Assembly (NCBI RefSeq): GCF_027922305.1
Contig: NZ_BSFK01000010.1
Location: 434,001 to 498,000, forward strand
DNA: 64,000 nucleotides
DNA from: Methylopila jiangsuensis
Lineage (GTDB): Bacteria; Pseudomonadota; Alphaproteobacteria; Rhizobiales; Methylopilaceae
Direction of reading: 5' to 3'
Shown: positions 1 to 9,616 of the stretch, one piece after another
How positions within the stretch are numbered: the first letter of the stretch is position 1
Layout of the letters: every line of letters starts with the position of its first letter
Notes under the pieces: model-generated
Seen by the model: the letters and a program-made list of their open reading frames with translations, nothing else
The model's database searches: none
What the model was told of the DNA's origin: nothing
Translations under genes and position numbers: made by a program

Positions 1-1
1 C

Positions 2-1267
2 CTCGCGCGCCAGACCCGCCGCCTCGCCCGGCTGAAGCTCCGGACCGAGGACGGCCTGCCGCGCCTCACCGTCGCCTGCGCGCTGGTCTATGCGGGCCTG
101 TGCCTTGCGGGCGAGACCCGCCTGCTGAAGACCGCCTCCAAGCAGCTCGCCGACGAGCTCGACCGCCAGATCCTCGCCGACGGCGGCCATGTGAGCCGCA
201 ACCCGGCGGCGATCGTGGAGGTGCTGCTGGACCTGCTGCCGCTGCGGCAGGCCTTCGCGGTCCGGGGCGTGGCGCCGCCGCAGGGGCTGCTGAACGCCAT
301 CGACCGCGCCATGCCCATGCTGCGCTTCTTCCGCCACGGCGACGGGGCCTTCGCCCAGTTCAACGGCGCGGGGCCGAGTCGCAACGATCTGGTGGCGACG
401 GTGCTGGCCTATGACGACGCCCGCGGCCCGGTGATGGAGGAGGCACCCCATTCCGGCTACCAGCGGCTGGTCGCCGGCGACACGCTGGCGCTTGAGGATG
501 TGGGCGCGCCGCCGCCGCGCGGCGTGTCGCGCTTCGCCCATGCGGGCTGTCTGTCGTTCGAGTTGTCCCACGGGTCCGAGCGGATCGTGGTGAACTGCGG
601 CGCGCCGGAGATCGGACGCGAGGCGTGGGACGCCGCGGCGCGGGCGACCGCGGCCCATGCCGCCGCGGTGATCGCGGACACCTCCTCCTGCCGCTTCGTG
701 ACGGCGCCGTGGCTCAGGCGTTTCATCGGCCCGCTGATCCTCGCCGGCCCCTCGCGGCCGCAGGTGAAGCGGCAGCGCGAACCGGGCTTCGTCCGCGTCA
801 CCGCCCGGCATGACGGCTACGCCCGACGCTTCGGGGTCGATCACGAGCGCGCGCTGCGCCTGTCCGACGACGGGCTGACGCTGGAGGGCGAGGACCGCTT
901 CCTGCCGGTCCGGGTCGGGCCCCCGCCCGAGGACCGGAAGGTGGCGCTTCGGTTCCATCTCCACCCGGCGATCCGCGCCGCCCCGGCCCAGGACGGCCAG
1001 AGCGTGCTGCTGAGCGCCGCCAGCGGCGCCGGCTGGCTGTTCTCCTCGCCGGACGCGGTCGCCGAGGTGGAGGAGAGCGTGCATCTCTCCGGCGCCCACG
1101 GCCCCCGCCGGGCGGAGCAGATCGTGGTGCGGGGCACGCTCAGGGGCACGCCGAGCCTCGGCTGGAGCCTGCGGCGGATCGAGCGCGGCCCGGCCCGCCG
1201 GGCGCGCATGCCCAGCGGCGCCGAGGCCGGCGAGCTGTTCGGGCCGGACGCGCCGCTTCTGTCCTGA
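2..1267 (+). CDS. Heparinase II/III family protein (5' truncated by window edge)
   Basis: The reading frame is open from base 2 to the stop at 1265-1267, so about 421 C-terminal residues are visible and the start lies upstream of the window. The internal ATG at 191 is not the real start: in-frame sequence before it reads as normal protein (a stretch containing LADGGHVSRNP). The C-terminal half is beta-rich with HDGY and FHLHP motifs, as in the C-terminal domain of heparinase II/III-like polysaccharide lyases that many alphaproteobacteria carry as single housekeeping-like copies. The natural substrate is not known. The family assignment is by recognition; catalytic residues of the N-terminal alpha-toroid are mostly off-window. 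Confidence 0.8.
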   Translation, partial: LARQTRRLARLKLRTEDGLPRLTVACALVYAGLCLAGETRLLKTASKQLADELDRQILADGGHVSRNPAAIVEVLLDLLPLRQAFAVRGVAPPQGLLNAIDRAMPMLRFFRHGDGAFAQFNGAGPSRNDLVATVLAYDDARGPVMEEAPHSGYQRLVAGDTLALEDVGAPPPRGVSRFAHAGCLSFELSHGSERIVVNCGAPEIGREAWDAAARATAAHAAAVIADTSSCRFVTAPWLRRFIGPLILAGPSRPQVKRQREPGFVRVTARHDGYARRFGVDHERALRLSDDGLTLEGEDRFLPVRVGPPPEDRKVALRFHLHPAIRAAPAQDGQSVLLSAASGAGWLFSSPDAVAEVEESVHLSGAHGPRRAEQIVVRGTLRGTPSLGWSLRRIERGPARRARMPSGAEAGELFGPDAPLLS

Positions 1268-1328
1268 CGCGGTTGCGCGTGGCCGCGGCCGGCGTATGGT
1301 GCGCCCGGTTCAACCGGGAAGATTTGCC

Positions 1329-1868
1329 ATGCGTCCTGTCCATGTCGCGGCCGCGCTCGCGGCTCTCGTCGCGCCGGCCTTCGCCGCAGGCTTCGACCTT
1401 CCGCCCCGCACGCCGGGCCAGTGGGAGATGAAGGTGCAGGTGGACACGGCCGCCATGCCGCCGCAGATCATCCGCATGTGCCTCGACGCCGAGACCGACA
1501 AGCTGCTGAACGCCAAGTTCGCGGGAACCGCCCAGCGGCTGTGCTCGCGGCAGGAGCAGAAGACCGACGGCGACGCCATCGTGCTCGAGAGCGACTGCGC
1601 GGTCGGCGACCTGAAGACCTTCTCCCGCAGCGTCATCACCGGCGATTTCGCCAGCGCCTACGTCATGCGCACCGACGTCCAGATGGAGGGCAGCAACGCT
1701 CCCGACGGCGTGAAGCGCACCACGCCCGCCGGCCCCTCGTCGCAGCAGACCACCATCGAGGCGAAGCGCGTGGGCGAATGCGCCGCAGGCTTCAAGCCCG
1801 GCGACGTGGACTTCGGCATGGGCCGCATCACCAACCTGCGCGACATGCCCGATCCGAACATCAACTGA
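1329..1868 (+). CDS. DUF3617 domain-containing exported protein
   Basis: This gene encodes 179 residues. I chose the ATG at 1329 over the in-frame ATG at 1296 because it starts a clean signal peptide (MRPVHVAAALAALVAPAFA) with a GGGAAG ribosome site just upstream. The mature protein begins with the DUF3617 hallmark PPRTPGQWEMKV and has paired cysteines (MCLDAE, LCSRQ, SDCAVG, ECAAGF) likely to form disulfides in the periplasm. Family function is unknown. It lies 61 bp after the heparinase-like gene and runs convergently into hrcA with a 22-bp gap. Confidence 0.85.
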   Translation: MRPVHVAAALAALVAPAFAAGFDLPPRTPGQWEMKVQVDTAAMPPQIIRMCLDAETDKLLNAKFAGTAQRLCSRQEQKTDGDAIVLESDCAVGDLKTFSRSVITGDFASAYVMRTDVQMEGSNAPDGVKRTTPAGPSSQQTTIEAKRVGECAAGFKPGDVDFGMGRITNLRDMPDPNIN

Positions 1869-1882
1869 TCGACGCGCCGGGC

Positions 1883-1900
1883 GGGCGGCCTCAGCCGCCC
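1883..1900. other. GC hairpin between converging genes
   Basis: A perfect 7-bp stem, GGGCGGC / GCCGCCC with a CTCA loop, spans the 3' end of hrcA and the gap to the DUF3617 gene. It has no T tract, so it may aid 3' end formation but is not a classical terminator. Confidence 0.35.
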
Positions 1901-2979
1901 AGCACCCGGCCCACGAGCCGGGCGGTGTAGTCCACCATCGGCACCACGCGGGCGTAGTTCAGCCGCGTCGGGCCGATGACGCCGAGCACGCCCACGATCT
2001 TCTGGTCGCCGTCCCGGAAGGGGGCGGCCACCATGGACGAGCCGGACAGCGAGAACAGCTTGTTCTCCGAGCCGATGAAGATGCGCACCCCGTCGGCGGA
2101 TTCGGCCCGGCCCAGCAGCTCGATCACGTCCTTCTTGCCTTCGAGGTCCTCCAGCAGCAGCCGCACCCGCTCCAGGTCCTCAAGCGCCTTCAGGTCCTCG
2201 AGCAGATTGGCCTGGCCGCGCACGATCAGTTGGCGCGGCTCGCCGGCGGGGGCGCCGGCCCAGCTCGCGAGCCCGGCGGCGACCACGTTGGCGGAGAGCT
2301 CGTCCAGCTCCCGCTTGGCGCTCTCCACCGCCTCCTCGATCGCGGCGCGGGCCTCCCGCAGCGTGCGGCCGCGCACCCGCGCGTTGAGGAAGTTGCCCGC
2401 CTCCGTCAGCGCCGAGGGCGGCAGGCCTTTGGGCAGGGCGACGATGCGGTTCTCCACCGAGCCGTCCTCGCCCACCAGCACGGCGAGCGCCTTCTGCGGC
2501 TCCAGCGGCACGAACTCCAGATGGCGGATGGCGGGATCCTGCTTCGAGGTCACCACCACGCCCGCGCCGCGCGACAGGCCCGACAGCAGCGCCGAGGCGT
2601 CGGTCAGCACGTCCTCCACCGCGCGGTTGGCGCCCGCGCCCTGCACCTGCCGCTCGATCGCCGCCCGGTCCCCCTCCGCGAGGTCGCCCACCTCCAGCAT
2701 GGCGTCCACGAAGAAGCGCAGGCCGAGCTCGGTCGGCAGCCGCCCGGCGCTGGTGTGGGGCGCGTAGATCAGGCCGAGCGCTTCGAGGTCCGACATCACG
2801 TTGCGCACGGACGCGGGCGACAGCGACACCGACAGCAGCCGGGACGCGTTGCGGGAGCCGAGCGGCTCGCCGGTGGCGAGATAGGTGTCGACGATGCGGC
2901 GGAAGATGTCGCGGGAGCGCTGGTCGAGCTGGCGCAGACCCGCGAGGGCTTCGGTGGCGATGGGGCGATCGATGGACAT
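1891..2979 (-). CDS. hrcA: Heat-inducible transcription repressor HrcA
   Basis: A 362-residue HrcA, the usual length. Residues about 15-80 form the winged-helix DNA-binding domain ([19 protein letters not shown], then [18 protein letters not shown]). The remainder is the GAF-like and inserted dimerisation region, ending with [19 protein letters not shown]. HrcA normally binds CIRCE operators (TTAGCACTC-N9-GAGTGCTAA) at groESL/dnaK promoters and is stabilised by GroEL. I see no CIRCE copy in this window, so its targets are elsewhere. The ATG at 2979 is preferred to upstream in-frame starts at 3003 and 3015. The gene diverges from rph, a common arrangement in alphaproteobacteria. Confidence 0.95.
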   Translation of the reverse strand: MSIDRPIATEALAGLRQLDQRSRDIFRRIVDTYLATGEPLGSRNASRLLSVSLSPASVRNVMSDLEALGLIYAPHTSAGRLPTELGLRFFVDAMLEVGDLAEGDRAAIERQVQGAGANRAVEDVLTDASALLSGLSRGAGVVVTSKQDPAIRHLEFVPLEPQKALAVLVGEDGSVENRIVALPKGLPPSALTEAGNFLNARVRGRTLREARAAIEEAVESAKRELDELSANVVAAGLASWAGAPAGEPRQLIVRGQANLLEDLKALEDLERVRLLLEDLEGKKDVIELLGRAESADGVRIFIGSENKLFSLSGSSMVAAPFRDGDQKIVGVLGVIGPTRLNYARVVPMVDYTARLVGRVLGG

Positions 2980-3101
2980 GGAGCGAATTCTTTCTTGATC
3001 CATCGGCGCGATCAAGCGCGAGCCGCTTGCGGCGCAGGCTGCGGAGGGGCAGAAAGGCGCCCGATCGACGTCTTAACGAATTCCAAATCCGGCAGGCCTT
3101 C

Positions 3102-3821
3102 ATGACCACCCGTCCGTCCAAGCGCGCGCCCGATGCGCTGCGCCCCGTCTCCCTCGAACGGAACGTGGCGCGCTACGCGGAAGGCTCCTGCCTGGTGAAG
3201 TTCGGCGAGACCCATGTTCTGTGCTGCGCCTCGCTGGAGGAGAAGGCTCCCGGCTGGCTGCGCGGACAGGGGCGCGGCTGGGTCACCGCCGAATACGCCA
3301 TGCTGCCGCGTGCGACCCACGAGCGCACCCGGCGCGAATCCACCTCCGGCAAGCCGTCCGGCCGCACCCAGGAGATCCAGCGGCTGGTGGGCCGCTCGCT
3401 GCGCGCGGTGGTGGACCTGCGCATGCTGGGCGAGCGCCAGATCACGGTGGACTGCGACGTACTGCAGGCGGACGGCGGCACCCGCACCGCCTCCATCACC
3501 GGCGCCTGGGTGGCGCTGCACGACTGCCTCGCCTGGATGAAGGCGCGCGACATGCTGCGCGGCCCGGCGCTGAAGGACCATGTGGCCGCGGTCTCCTGCG
3601 GCATCTATCGCGGCCAGCCGGTGCTCGACCTCGACTACGCCGAGGATTCGGAGGCGCAGACCGACGCCAATTTCGTGCTCACCGGCTCCGGCGGCATCGT
3701 GGAGGTTCAGGGCACGGCCGAGGGCGCGCCGTTCTCCGACGCCGAGCTGATGGAGCTGCTCCGCCTCGCCAAGCAGGGCAGCGCCGAGCTGGTGGAGCTG
3801 CAGAAGCGCGCCGTGGCGTGA
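3102..3821 (+). CDS. rph: Ribonuclease PH
   Basis: A 239-residue protein of standard RNase PH length. It trims nucleotides 3' of the tRNA CCA end by phosphorolysis. Visible hallmarks are the N-terminus [18 protein letters not shown], the phosphate-binding region [19 protein letters not shown], and [19 protein letters not shown] near the active site. The ATG at 3102 is chosen because family members begin at this MTTRPS-type start; the reading frame itself is open further upstream. It is first in an rph-rdgB-hemW run. Confidence 0.96.
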   Translation: MTTRPSKRAPDALRPVSLERNVARYAEGSCLVKFGETHVLCCASLEEKAPGWLRGQGRGWVTAEYAMLPRATHERTRRESTSGKPSGRTQEIQRLVGRSLRAVVDLRMLGERQITVDCDVLQADGGTRTASITGAWVALHDCLAWMKARDMLRGPALKDHVAAVSCGIYRGQPVLDLDYAEDSEAQTDANFVLTGSGGIVEVQGTAEGAPFSDAELMELLRLAKQGSAELVELQKRAVA

Positions 3822-3879
3822 ATTCAGCGCCGGAGCGTCCGCGCCGCGGACGAGCGACCGGCTTCGGGACAAGACCGCG

Positions 3880-4542
3880 ATGATCGAACTGCCGCCGCTC
3901 GGGCCCCGCCTGGTGATCGCCACCCACAACGCCGGCAAGCTGGCCGAATTCCGCGAACTCCTGGCGGCGTTCCCGGTGGAGCTCGTGTCGGCGGGGGAGC
4001 TCGGCCTGCCCGAGCCCGACGAGACCGGCACCACCTACGCCGAGAACGCCCGCATCAAGGCGGACGCCGCGGCGATGGCCTCGGGCCTGCCGGCGCTCGC
4101 CGACGATTCCGGCCTCGCGGTGGAGGCGCTGTGGGGCGCGCCGGGCATCTTCTCGGCCCGCTGGGCCGGGCCGGACAAGGACTTCGCCGGCGCCATGGAG
4201 CGCGTGGAGGAGGACCTTCAGGACCGGGGCGCCACCGAGCCCGACCAGCGCCGCGCGGCCTTCGTGGCGGCGCTATGCCTCGCCTGGCCGTCGGGAGAAG
4301 GGCTGGACGTGGAGGGCGCCGTGCGGGGGACGATCGTGTGGCCGCCCCGGGGCGATCTGGGCTTCGGCTACGATCCGGTCTTCCTTCCGGAGGGGCATCA
4401 CCGCACCTTTGGCGAGATGAGTTCCGAGGAGAAGCACGGCGTGGAATGGGACTGGGACGGTCGGGCCACCGGCCTGTCGCATCGCGCCCGCGCCTTCGGC
4501 GAGCTGATGGCGGCGCTGTTCCCTGAAGGCCCGCCGCGATGA
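3880..4542 (+). CDS. rdgB: Non-canonical purine NTP pyrophosphatase RdgB/HAM1
   Basis: This 220-residue protein hydrolyses dITP, ITP and XTP to monophosphates, keeping deaminated purines out of DNA. The nucleotide-binding N-terminus ([15 protein letters not shown]), the catalytic [12 protein letters not shown] segment and FGYDPVF are all present. It follows rph by 58 bp and overlaps hemW by 4 bp (ATGA), which indicates translational coupling. The pairing rph-rdgB-hemW is typical of Rhizobiales. Confidence 0.95.
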   Translation: MIELPPLGPRLVIATHNAGKLAEFRELLAAFPVELVSAGELGLPEPDETGTTYAENARIKADAAAMASGLPALADDSGLAVEALWGAPGIFSARWAGPDKDFAGAMERVEEDLQDRGATEPDQRRAAFVAALCLAWPSGEGLDVEGAVRGTIVWPPRGDLGFGYDPVFLPEGHHRTFGEMSSEEKHGVEWDWDGRATGLSHRARAFGELMAALFPEGPPR

Positions 4543-5690
4543 CGGCCGAGCCCGGCTTCGGCGTCTATGTCCACTGGCCGTTCTGCGCGGCCAAGTGCCC
4601 CTACTGCGACTTCAACAGCCATGTGCGCCACAAGGGCGTGGACCAGCCCCGCTTCCTCGCCGCCTTCCGGCGGGAAATCGCCCATATGGCGGCGCTGGCG
4701 CCGGGGCGCACGGTGGGCTCCATCTTCTTCGGCGGCGGCACGCCCTCGCTGATGACGCCGGAGACGGTGGGCGGAATCCTCGACGCCATCGCCGACGCCT
4801 GGGGCGTGGACGACGGCGTGGAGGTGACGCTGGAGGCCAACCCCACCAGCGTGGAGGCGGAGCGTTTCCGCGGCTACCGCGCCGCCGGCGTCAACCGGGT
4901 CTCGCTCGGGGTGCAGGCGCTGAACGCGGGCGACCTCGCCGCGCTCGGCCGGCTGCACAGCGTGGACGAGGCCATGGCGGCGGTGCGGCTCGCGACCTCC
5001 ATCTTTCCGCGCGCCTCGTTCGACCTGATCTACGCCCGTCCCGGCCAGACGCCGGAGGCGTGGCGGGACGAGCTGACCCAGGCCATCGAGCATGCGCCGG
5101 AGCACCTGTCGCTCTACCAGCTCACCATCGAGGAGGGCACGCCCTTCCACGCGCTCTACGCCGCCGGCAAGCTGAAGACGCCCGACGAGGACACCTCCCG
5201 CGCGCTGTGGGACGTGACGCAGGCGGTGACGGAGCAGGCGGGCATGCCGGCCTACGAGATCTCCAACCACGCCCGGCCCGGCGCCGAGAGCCGCCATAAC
5301 CTGGTCTACTGGCGCTATGGCGAATACGCCGGCGTCGGCCCGGGCGCCCATGGCCGGCTGGTGGTGGACGGCGTGCGCCGCGAGCTCGCGGTCGAGCGCA
5401 ATCCCGAGCTCTGGGCGGCGGCGGTGGAGGCGGACGGCCACGGCCTCGTCATGGACGAGCCGCTGAGCCAGGAGGCGCAGGCGGACGAGTTCCTGGTGAT
5501 GGGCCTGCGCCTCGCAGAGGGCATCGACCTCGCCCGGTTCCAGCGCCTGTCCGGCCGGCGGCTCGACAGCCGCCGCATCGACGATCTGGTGTTCGACGGC
5601 ATGGTGGAGCGGCTCGGCCGCGACCGCCTGCGGGTGACCCGCGAGGGCTTTCCCGTGCTCGACGCGGTGGTGGCCGACCTCGCGGGCTGA
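4539..5690 (+). CDS. hemW: Radical SAM heme chaperone HemW
   Basis: This 383-residue radical SAM protein carries the [4Fe-4S]-binding motif CAAKCPYC (Cys16, Cys20, Cys23, the CxxxCxxC pattern) and the SAM-binding FFGGGTPSL motif. The C-terminal HemN_C-like region (residues about 300-380) contains [15 protein letters not shown]. HemW delivers heme to membrane targets and was formerly misnamed coproporphyrinogen oxidase HemN. The position after rdgB and the short N-terminus before the first cysteine favour HemW over true HemN. Confidence 0.92.
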   Translation: MTAEPGFGVYVHWPFCAAKCPYCDFNSHVRHKGVDQPRFLAAFRREIAHMAALAPGRTVGSIFFGGGTPSLMTPETVGGILDAIADAWGVDDGVEVTLEANPTSVEAERFRGYRAAGVNRVSLGVQALNAGDLAALGRLHSVDEAMAAVRLATSIFPRASFDLIYARPGQTPEAWRDELTQAIEHAPEHLSLYQLTIEEGTPFHALYAAGKLKTPDEDTSRALWDVTQAVTEQAGMPAYEISNHARPGAESRHNLVYWRYGEYAGVGPGAHGRLVVDGVRRELAVERNPELWAAAVEADGHGLVMDEPLSQEAQADEFLVMGLRLAEGIDLARFQRLSGRRLDSRRIDDLVFDGMVERLGRDRLRVTREGFPVLDAVVADLAG

Positions 5691-5700
5691 CGGCGCCGCC

Positions 5701-6606
5701 TCAGGCCGCCGGCGTCTCGGCCAGCAGGTCGAGGAAGGCGGCGGCGGCGCGGGTGGCGTAGCGCTCCTTGTGGGTCAGCGCGATGAAGCGCCGCCGCGGC
5801 AGATCGGCGGGAATCTCCCTCAGGCTTCCCGAGGCCAGGCCGCCGGCCGCCACCAGACGCGACATCACGCTCGCGCCCGCGCCGGCCTCCACCGCCGCCC
5901 GCACCGCTTCGTTCGAGGGCAGCTCCAGCGCCACGTCGAGCGCGTCGAAGGCGAGCCCCGCCTCCCGGATCGCGGTCTCCAGCAGGGCGCGGGTGCCGGA
6001 GCCGGGCTCCCGCAGCACCCAGCGGGCGGAGGCCAGATCGGTGGGGGAGGGGCTCCAGTCCGCGCCGCGCGACGGCGACGCCCACGGGTGCGACGGCGGC
6101 GCCACCAGCGCCATCTCGTCCCAGGCCACGGGGACGGCGCGCAGCGCGGGATCGTCGATCACCCCCTCCACCACGCCCACATCCGCCTCGCCGTCGTGGA
6201 TGGCGGCCGCCACCGCGTCGGTGTTGGCGATGGCGAGCGAGACCGCGACCCCCGGAAAGCGCGCGCGATAGGCGTGGAGGCGCGCCGGGAGCCAGTAGCT
6301 GGCGACCGTCTGGCTGGCGGCGAGCGACAGGCGGCCCTTCTTCAGGCCCGCGAGGTCGGCGAGCACGGTCTCCGCGGCGTCCGCGCGGGCCAGCACCGCG
6401 CGCGCCTCCACTAGGAACAGCCGTCCCGCCTCGGTCAGGGCGATGCGGCGGCCGATGCGGTCGAACAGCCTGGCGGCGTAGCGGCCTTCGAGGTTCGACA
6501 CCGCGGCGCTCACCGCCGACTGGGTGAGGTTGAGGTCCTCGGCCGCGCGGGTGACGTGCTCCCGCTCGGCCACCGCCACGAAGATGCGGAGCTGCTCGAG
6601 CGTCAT
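5701..6606 (-). CDS. LysR family transcriptional regulator
   Basis: This 301-residue regulator starts MTLEQLRIFVAVAE and continues with a canonical LysR winged helix (TRAAEDLNLTQSAVSAAVSNLE, residues about 18-39). The substrate-binding periplasmic-fold domain fills residues about 90-300. Its ATG overlaps the stop of the upstream MFS gene by 4 bp (6603-6606), so the two are co-transcribed. This differs from the divergent layout usual for LysR genes. The likely target is the MFS gene's own promoter or a distant operon; the effector is unknown. The C-terminal half resembles CysB/CbbR-type regulators in general shape only. Confidence 0.92.
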   Translation of the reverse strand: MTLEQLRIFVAVAEREHVTRAAEDLNLTQSAVSAAVSNLEGRYAARLFDRIGRRIALTEAGRLFLVEARAVLARADAAETVLADLAGLKKGRLSLAASQTVASYWLPARLHAYRARFPGVAVSLAIANTDAVAAAIHDGEADVGVVEGVIDDPALRAVPVAWDEMALVAPPSHPWASPSRGADWSPSPTDLASARWVLREPGSGTRALLETAIREAGLAFDALDVALELPSNEAVRAAVEAGAGASVMSRLVAAGGLASGSLREIPADLPRRRFIALTHKERYATRAAAAFLDLLAETPAA

Positions 6607-7895
6607 TCCGCGGGGCTGAAGCCCAGGCCGCCCCGCTTCGCCCGCCGGGCGATGGCGACGAGCGCCACGCCGGTGAGCGCCGCCATGGCGGACATGTAGA
6701 GCCCGACCGCCCACAGCCCGTAGGTCTTGGCGAGCCAGGTGGCGAGATAGGGCGCGGGCGAGGCGCCGAGGATGCCCGCGAGGTTGAAGGCGAGCGAGGC
6801 GCCGGTGTAGCGCACCGCGGTCGGGAACAGCTCCGACAGCGCGGCGCTCAGGGGCCCGTAGGTGCAGCCCATGAGGCCGAGCCCGAGCGCGAGGAACAGC
6901 GTCACCCCGGCCACATGCCCGGCGCCGAACAGCGGCTCGAAGGCGAAGCCGAACAGGAACAGGCCGAGGGTGGCGAGGAGCAGCGCCGTGGTCCGGCCCG
7001 CCCGGTCGGCGTAGATCGCGGACAGCGGGATGGTGACGGCGAAAACCACCATGCCGATCATCTGCAGCGGCAGGAACTGGCCCCGGCCGTAGCCGAGCGC
7101 GCTGACGCCCCAGCTCAGCGCGAACACCGTCATCAGGTAGAACACGGTGAAGGTGGCGGTGGCGCCGAGCGTCGCGAGGCTCAGGATCGCCCCATGCTCC
7201 CTCAGCACCGTCAGCATGGGCGCGCGCACCCGCTCGCGGCGCTCGATCGCAGCCTGGAAGGCGGGAGTCTCGGTGATCTTCAGCCGCACATAGAGCCCGA
7301 CGATCACCAGCAGCGCGCTCGCCACGAACGGAATGCGCCAGCCCCAGGCGAAGAACTGTTCGTCGGTCAGCGCGGCGCCCAGCGCGAGGAAGCTCGCCGC
7401 CGACAGGATGAAGCCGATCGGCGCCCCGAGCTGCGGGAACATGCCGTACCAGGCTTCCCGGCCCTTGGGCGCGTTCTCGGTGGCGAGCAGCACCGCGCCG
7501 CCCCATTCGCCGCCGAGGCCGAGGCCCTGCCCGAGCCGGCACAACGACAGCAGCAGCGGCGCCGCGACGCCGATCTGGGCGTAGGTCGGCAGCAGGCCGA
7601 TGGCGACGGTGGAGAAGCCCATCAGCATCAGCGCCGCCACCAGCGTCGCCTTGCGGCCGAGCCGGTCGCCGAAATGGCCGAACACCGCGGCGCCCACCGG
7701 CCGGGCGAAGAACGCGATGGCGAAGGTGGCGAGCGACTGCAGCGTCGCCGACGTGGGATCGGCCGCCGGGAAGAACAGCTTCGGGAACACGATCACCGCC
7801 GCCGTGGCGTAGATGTAGAAGTCGAAGAACTCGATGGTCGTGCCGATCAGGCTGGCGAACAGCACGCGGCGCGGCGAATTGGCGGGAGACGTCAC
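6603..7895 (-). CDS. MFS transporter, metabolite:H+ symporter (ShiA/ProP-like) family
   Basis: A 430-residue, 12-helix transporter. It shows the MHS-subfamily N-terminus (GTTIEFFDFYIYATAA), the MFS motif A variant FGHFGDRLGRKATL, and the RLGQGLGLGGEWGGAVLL segment of the fourth/fifth helices. Relatives import shikimate, alpha-ketoglutarate, proline/betaine or citrate with protons; the substrate cannot be read from sequence. The start codon is GTG at 7895, with GGAAGA about 9 nt upstream. It is followed by an overlapping LysR gene that may sense the transported compound. Confidence 0.92.
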   Translation of the reverse strand: MTSPANSPRRVLFASLIGTTIEFFDFYIYATAAVIVFPKLFFPAADPTSATLQSLATFAIAFFARPVGAAVFGHFGDRLGRKATLVAALMLMGFSTVAIGLLPTYAQIGVAAPLLLSLCRLGQGLGLGGEWGGAVLLATENAPKGREAWYGMFPQLGAPIGFILSAASFLALGAALTDEQFFAWGWRIPFVASALLVIVGLYVRLKITETPAFQAAIERRERVRAPMLTVLREHGAILSLATLGATATFTVFYLMTVFALSWGVSALGYGRGQFLPLQMIGMVVFAVTIPLSAIYADRAGRTTALLLATLGLFLFGFAFEPLFGAGHVAGVTLFLALGLGLMGCTYGPLSAALSELFPTAVRYTGASLAFNLAGILGASPAPYLATWLAKTYGLWAVGLYMSAMAALTGVALVAIARRAKRGGLGFSPAE

Positions 7896-7977
7896 GGGTC
7901 GCGATCTTCCGAAAAAAGCGGTACGCCGATGGCTCTACTCCCGCCGCGGAAGCCGCACAATGCCGGACGGCCGTCCG

Positions 7978-8871
7978 TCAGCCGCGGGTGCGCGCCGGAC
8001 CGCTGAAGAAGGCGTCGAAGATCTGCTCCATGGCGCGGGCGTTGTGGGCCTGAATCTCGCGGCCGGTCTGCATCATCTGGTCGAAGGCCGTGTCGGAGGA
8101 GGTCTCTTCGGGCCTTTCGCCCTCGGGCGCGGCCTCGGCCTGCGGCGCGGTCTGCTCCGGCGCGGGCTCGGGCTTCGGTTCGGGCGCGGATTTGCCGAAG
8201 GCGCCGGCCAGGATGTCCGCCATCATGTCGCCCATGGGATTGGCGGGGCCGTCGCGCCCCTCCCGCCCGAAAGCGCCGCCCGAGAAGGCGTCGATCCAGC
8301 TCTGGAACGGGTTCGCGGGCTGCTCCGGAGCGGGTTTCTCTTCGGGCGCGGGGGCGTCCTTCCGGCCGGCGGACAGGATCTGCTCCCAGAACGGGCCGAA
8401 CGGTCCGGCGCCGGGGAAGGACGGGGACGTCGGCCCGGCGCCGCTTCCCGCGCCCTGCGCCGCCTTCATGAACCCGCCGATCAGGATGCTGGTCAGCACG
8501 GGAAGCACCTTGCGGATGATCTCCGCCTGCACGCCCGACGCGGCGGACGCCTGCGCCGCCACCGCCCGCGACACCTCCTTGGAGCCGAACAGCGCGCCGA
8601 GCGCGTCGTCGCCCGCGGCTTTCGTGGACGGATCAAGGGCGGCCGCCTGCGCCTCGAAGGCGCGGGCGTAGACGTCGGCGCCGAACATGTCGTTCAGCCG
8701 CCGCGCGGCCTCGTCGTTGCGGGACTGGCGCTGGAAGCCCTGCGCGAACGCAGGCGTCAGCGCCGCCATGGCCGCGCGCATCTGCGAAGGGTCGACGCCG
8801 TAGGCCCGGGCGATGTTGTCGAAGGCGGCGCCGCCCTGCGCCTGCCGCATCAGGTCGTAGAAGGGGAACAT
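7978..8871 (-). CDS. DUF937 domain-containing protein
   Basis: A 297-residue protein. The N-terminal half matches the DUF937 pattern: FYDLMRQAQGGAAFDNIARAYG, then DALGALFGSKEVSRAVAAQA and VLPVLTSILIGGF. The family is mainly helical with unknown function. The C-terminal half (residues about 160-270) is low-complexity, rich in Pro, Ala and Glu, and is probably disordered. It ends with a conserved-looking helix (TAFDQMMQTGREIQAHNARAMEQIFDAFF in shortened terms) that may be an interaction motif. It is the last gene of a minus-strand trio with YqaE and DUF4112. Confidence 0.82.
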   Translation of the reverse strand: MFPFYDLMRQAQGGAAFDNIARAYGVDPSQMRAAMAALTPAFAQGFQRQSRNDEAARRLNDMFGADVYARAFEAQAAALDPSTKAAGDDALGALFGSKEVSRAVAAQASAASGVQAEIIRKVLPVLTSILIGGFMKAAQGAGSGAGPTSPSFPGAGPFGPFWEQILSAGRKDAPAPEEKPAPEQPANPFQSWIDAFSGGAFGREGRDGPANPMGDMMADILAGAFGKSAPEPKPEPAPEQTAPQAEAAPEGERPEETSSDTAFDQMMQTGREIQAHNARAMEQIFDAFFSGPARTRG

Positions 8872-8959
8872 GGCGCTCGTCTCCCGGCCCCGGCCTCACG
8901 CGGCGCGTCGGCGGGAAGCCTAAGCGGCGGCGGACGGAAGGTCCACCGCGCGCCGGCGT

Positions 8960-9340
8960 TCAGTTGCCGAAATGGCGGCGCAGCAGCCGCATGTTGCGGC
9001 GGTTGGCCTTGAACGCCACGTCGAACACCGAGCCCAGAAGCGGGATCGAGCCCACCACCGTGTCCAGCGCCACATTGCCCACCATGCGGGCCAGCACATG
9101 GCCCGGCGCGCCGAGGTCGCTGGCGCGCTTGATCATGTAGGCCGAGACCAGACCCATGGCGAGGTCGCCGACGCCCGGCGCGAGGCCGACCGCCGCGTCG
9201 AGGCCGAAGCGCCAGTTGGTGCCCGGAATGCGCCAGCGCGAATCCAGCAGCGTCGCGAGGCGCTCCAGATCGTCGAGAACGGCGGCATGGTCCGGCCGCG
9301 CCATGCGGCCGGCGAATCCGGAGGCGGCGTAGGCGGTCAT
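8960..9340 (-). CDS. DUF4112 domain-containing membrane protein
   Basis: This 126-residue protein has the DUF4112 signature: LDSRWRIPGTNWRFGLDAAVG, LAPGVGDLAMGLVSAYMI, and VALDTVVGSIPLLGSVFDVAFKANRRNMRLL. The two hydrophobic segments look membrane-associated. The function of the family is unknown. Its ATG overlaps the stop of the YqaE-like gene by 4 bp, so the two are translationally coupled. The proximity to Pmp3/YqaE hints at a membrane-stress role, which is inference. Confidence 0.85.
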   Translation of the reverse strand: MTAYAASGFAGRMARPDHAAVLDDLERLATLLDSRWRIPGTNWRFGLDAAVGLAPGVGDLAMGLVSAYMIKRASDLGAPGHVLARMVGNVALDTVVGSIPLLGSVFDVAFKANRRNMRLLRRHFGN

Positions 9341-9495
9341 TTGCGCAGGATCACCCAGATGGCGTGAATGATGCCCGGCACGTAGCCGAGGATGGTCAGC
9401 AGAATGTTCAGCCAGAACTGCAAGCCGATGCCCACCTGCAAGAACACGCCGAGCGGCGGCAGCAGAATGGCGATCAGAATGCGCACGACGTCCAT
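9337..9495 (-). CDS. YqaE/Pmp3 family small membrane protein
   Basis: A 52-residue, two-helix proteolipid: MDVVRILIAILLPPLGVFLQ followed by FWLNILLTILGYVPGIIHAIWVIL. This is the Pmp3/YqaE (UPF0057) pattern; homologues respond to salt and cold stress and modulate membrane potential. I chose the ATG at 9495 because it is preceded by a strong GAGGAAG ribosome site and gives the standard family length. The longer in-frame extension upstream is arginine-rich noise. It is the first gene of the trio with DUF4112 and DUF937. Confidence 0.93.
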   Translation of the reverse strand: MDVVRILIAILLPPLGVFLQVGIGLQFWLNILLTILGYVPGIIHAIWVILRK

Positions 9496-9616
9496 CGAAA
9501 CTTCCTCATCTGCATGCTCGCCGGGAAATCGGCGGCTGTGGCGGACACGATCTATGGATGTGTCGCTTCGTTTTGAGATACGTTGCTCACAACGACGATT
9601 CCGAGGTCTTTGAGAT

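Noticed and set aside
2980-3101. CIRCE operator in the hrcA/rph gap
   Set aside because: No TTAGCACTC-N9-GAGTGCTAA or close variant is found there.
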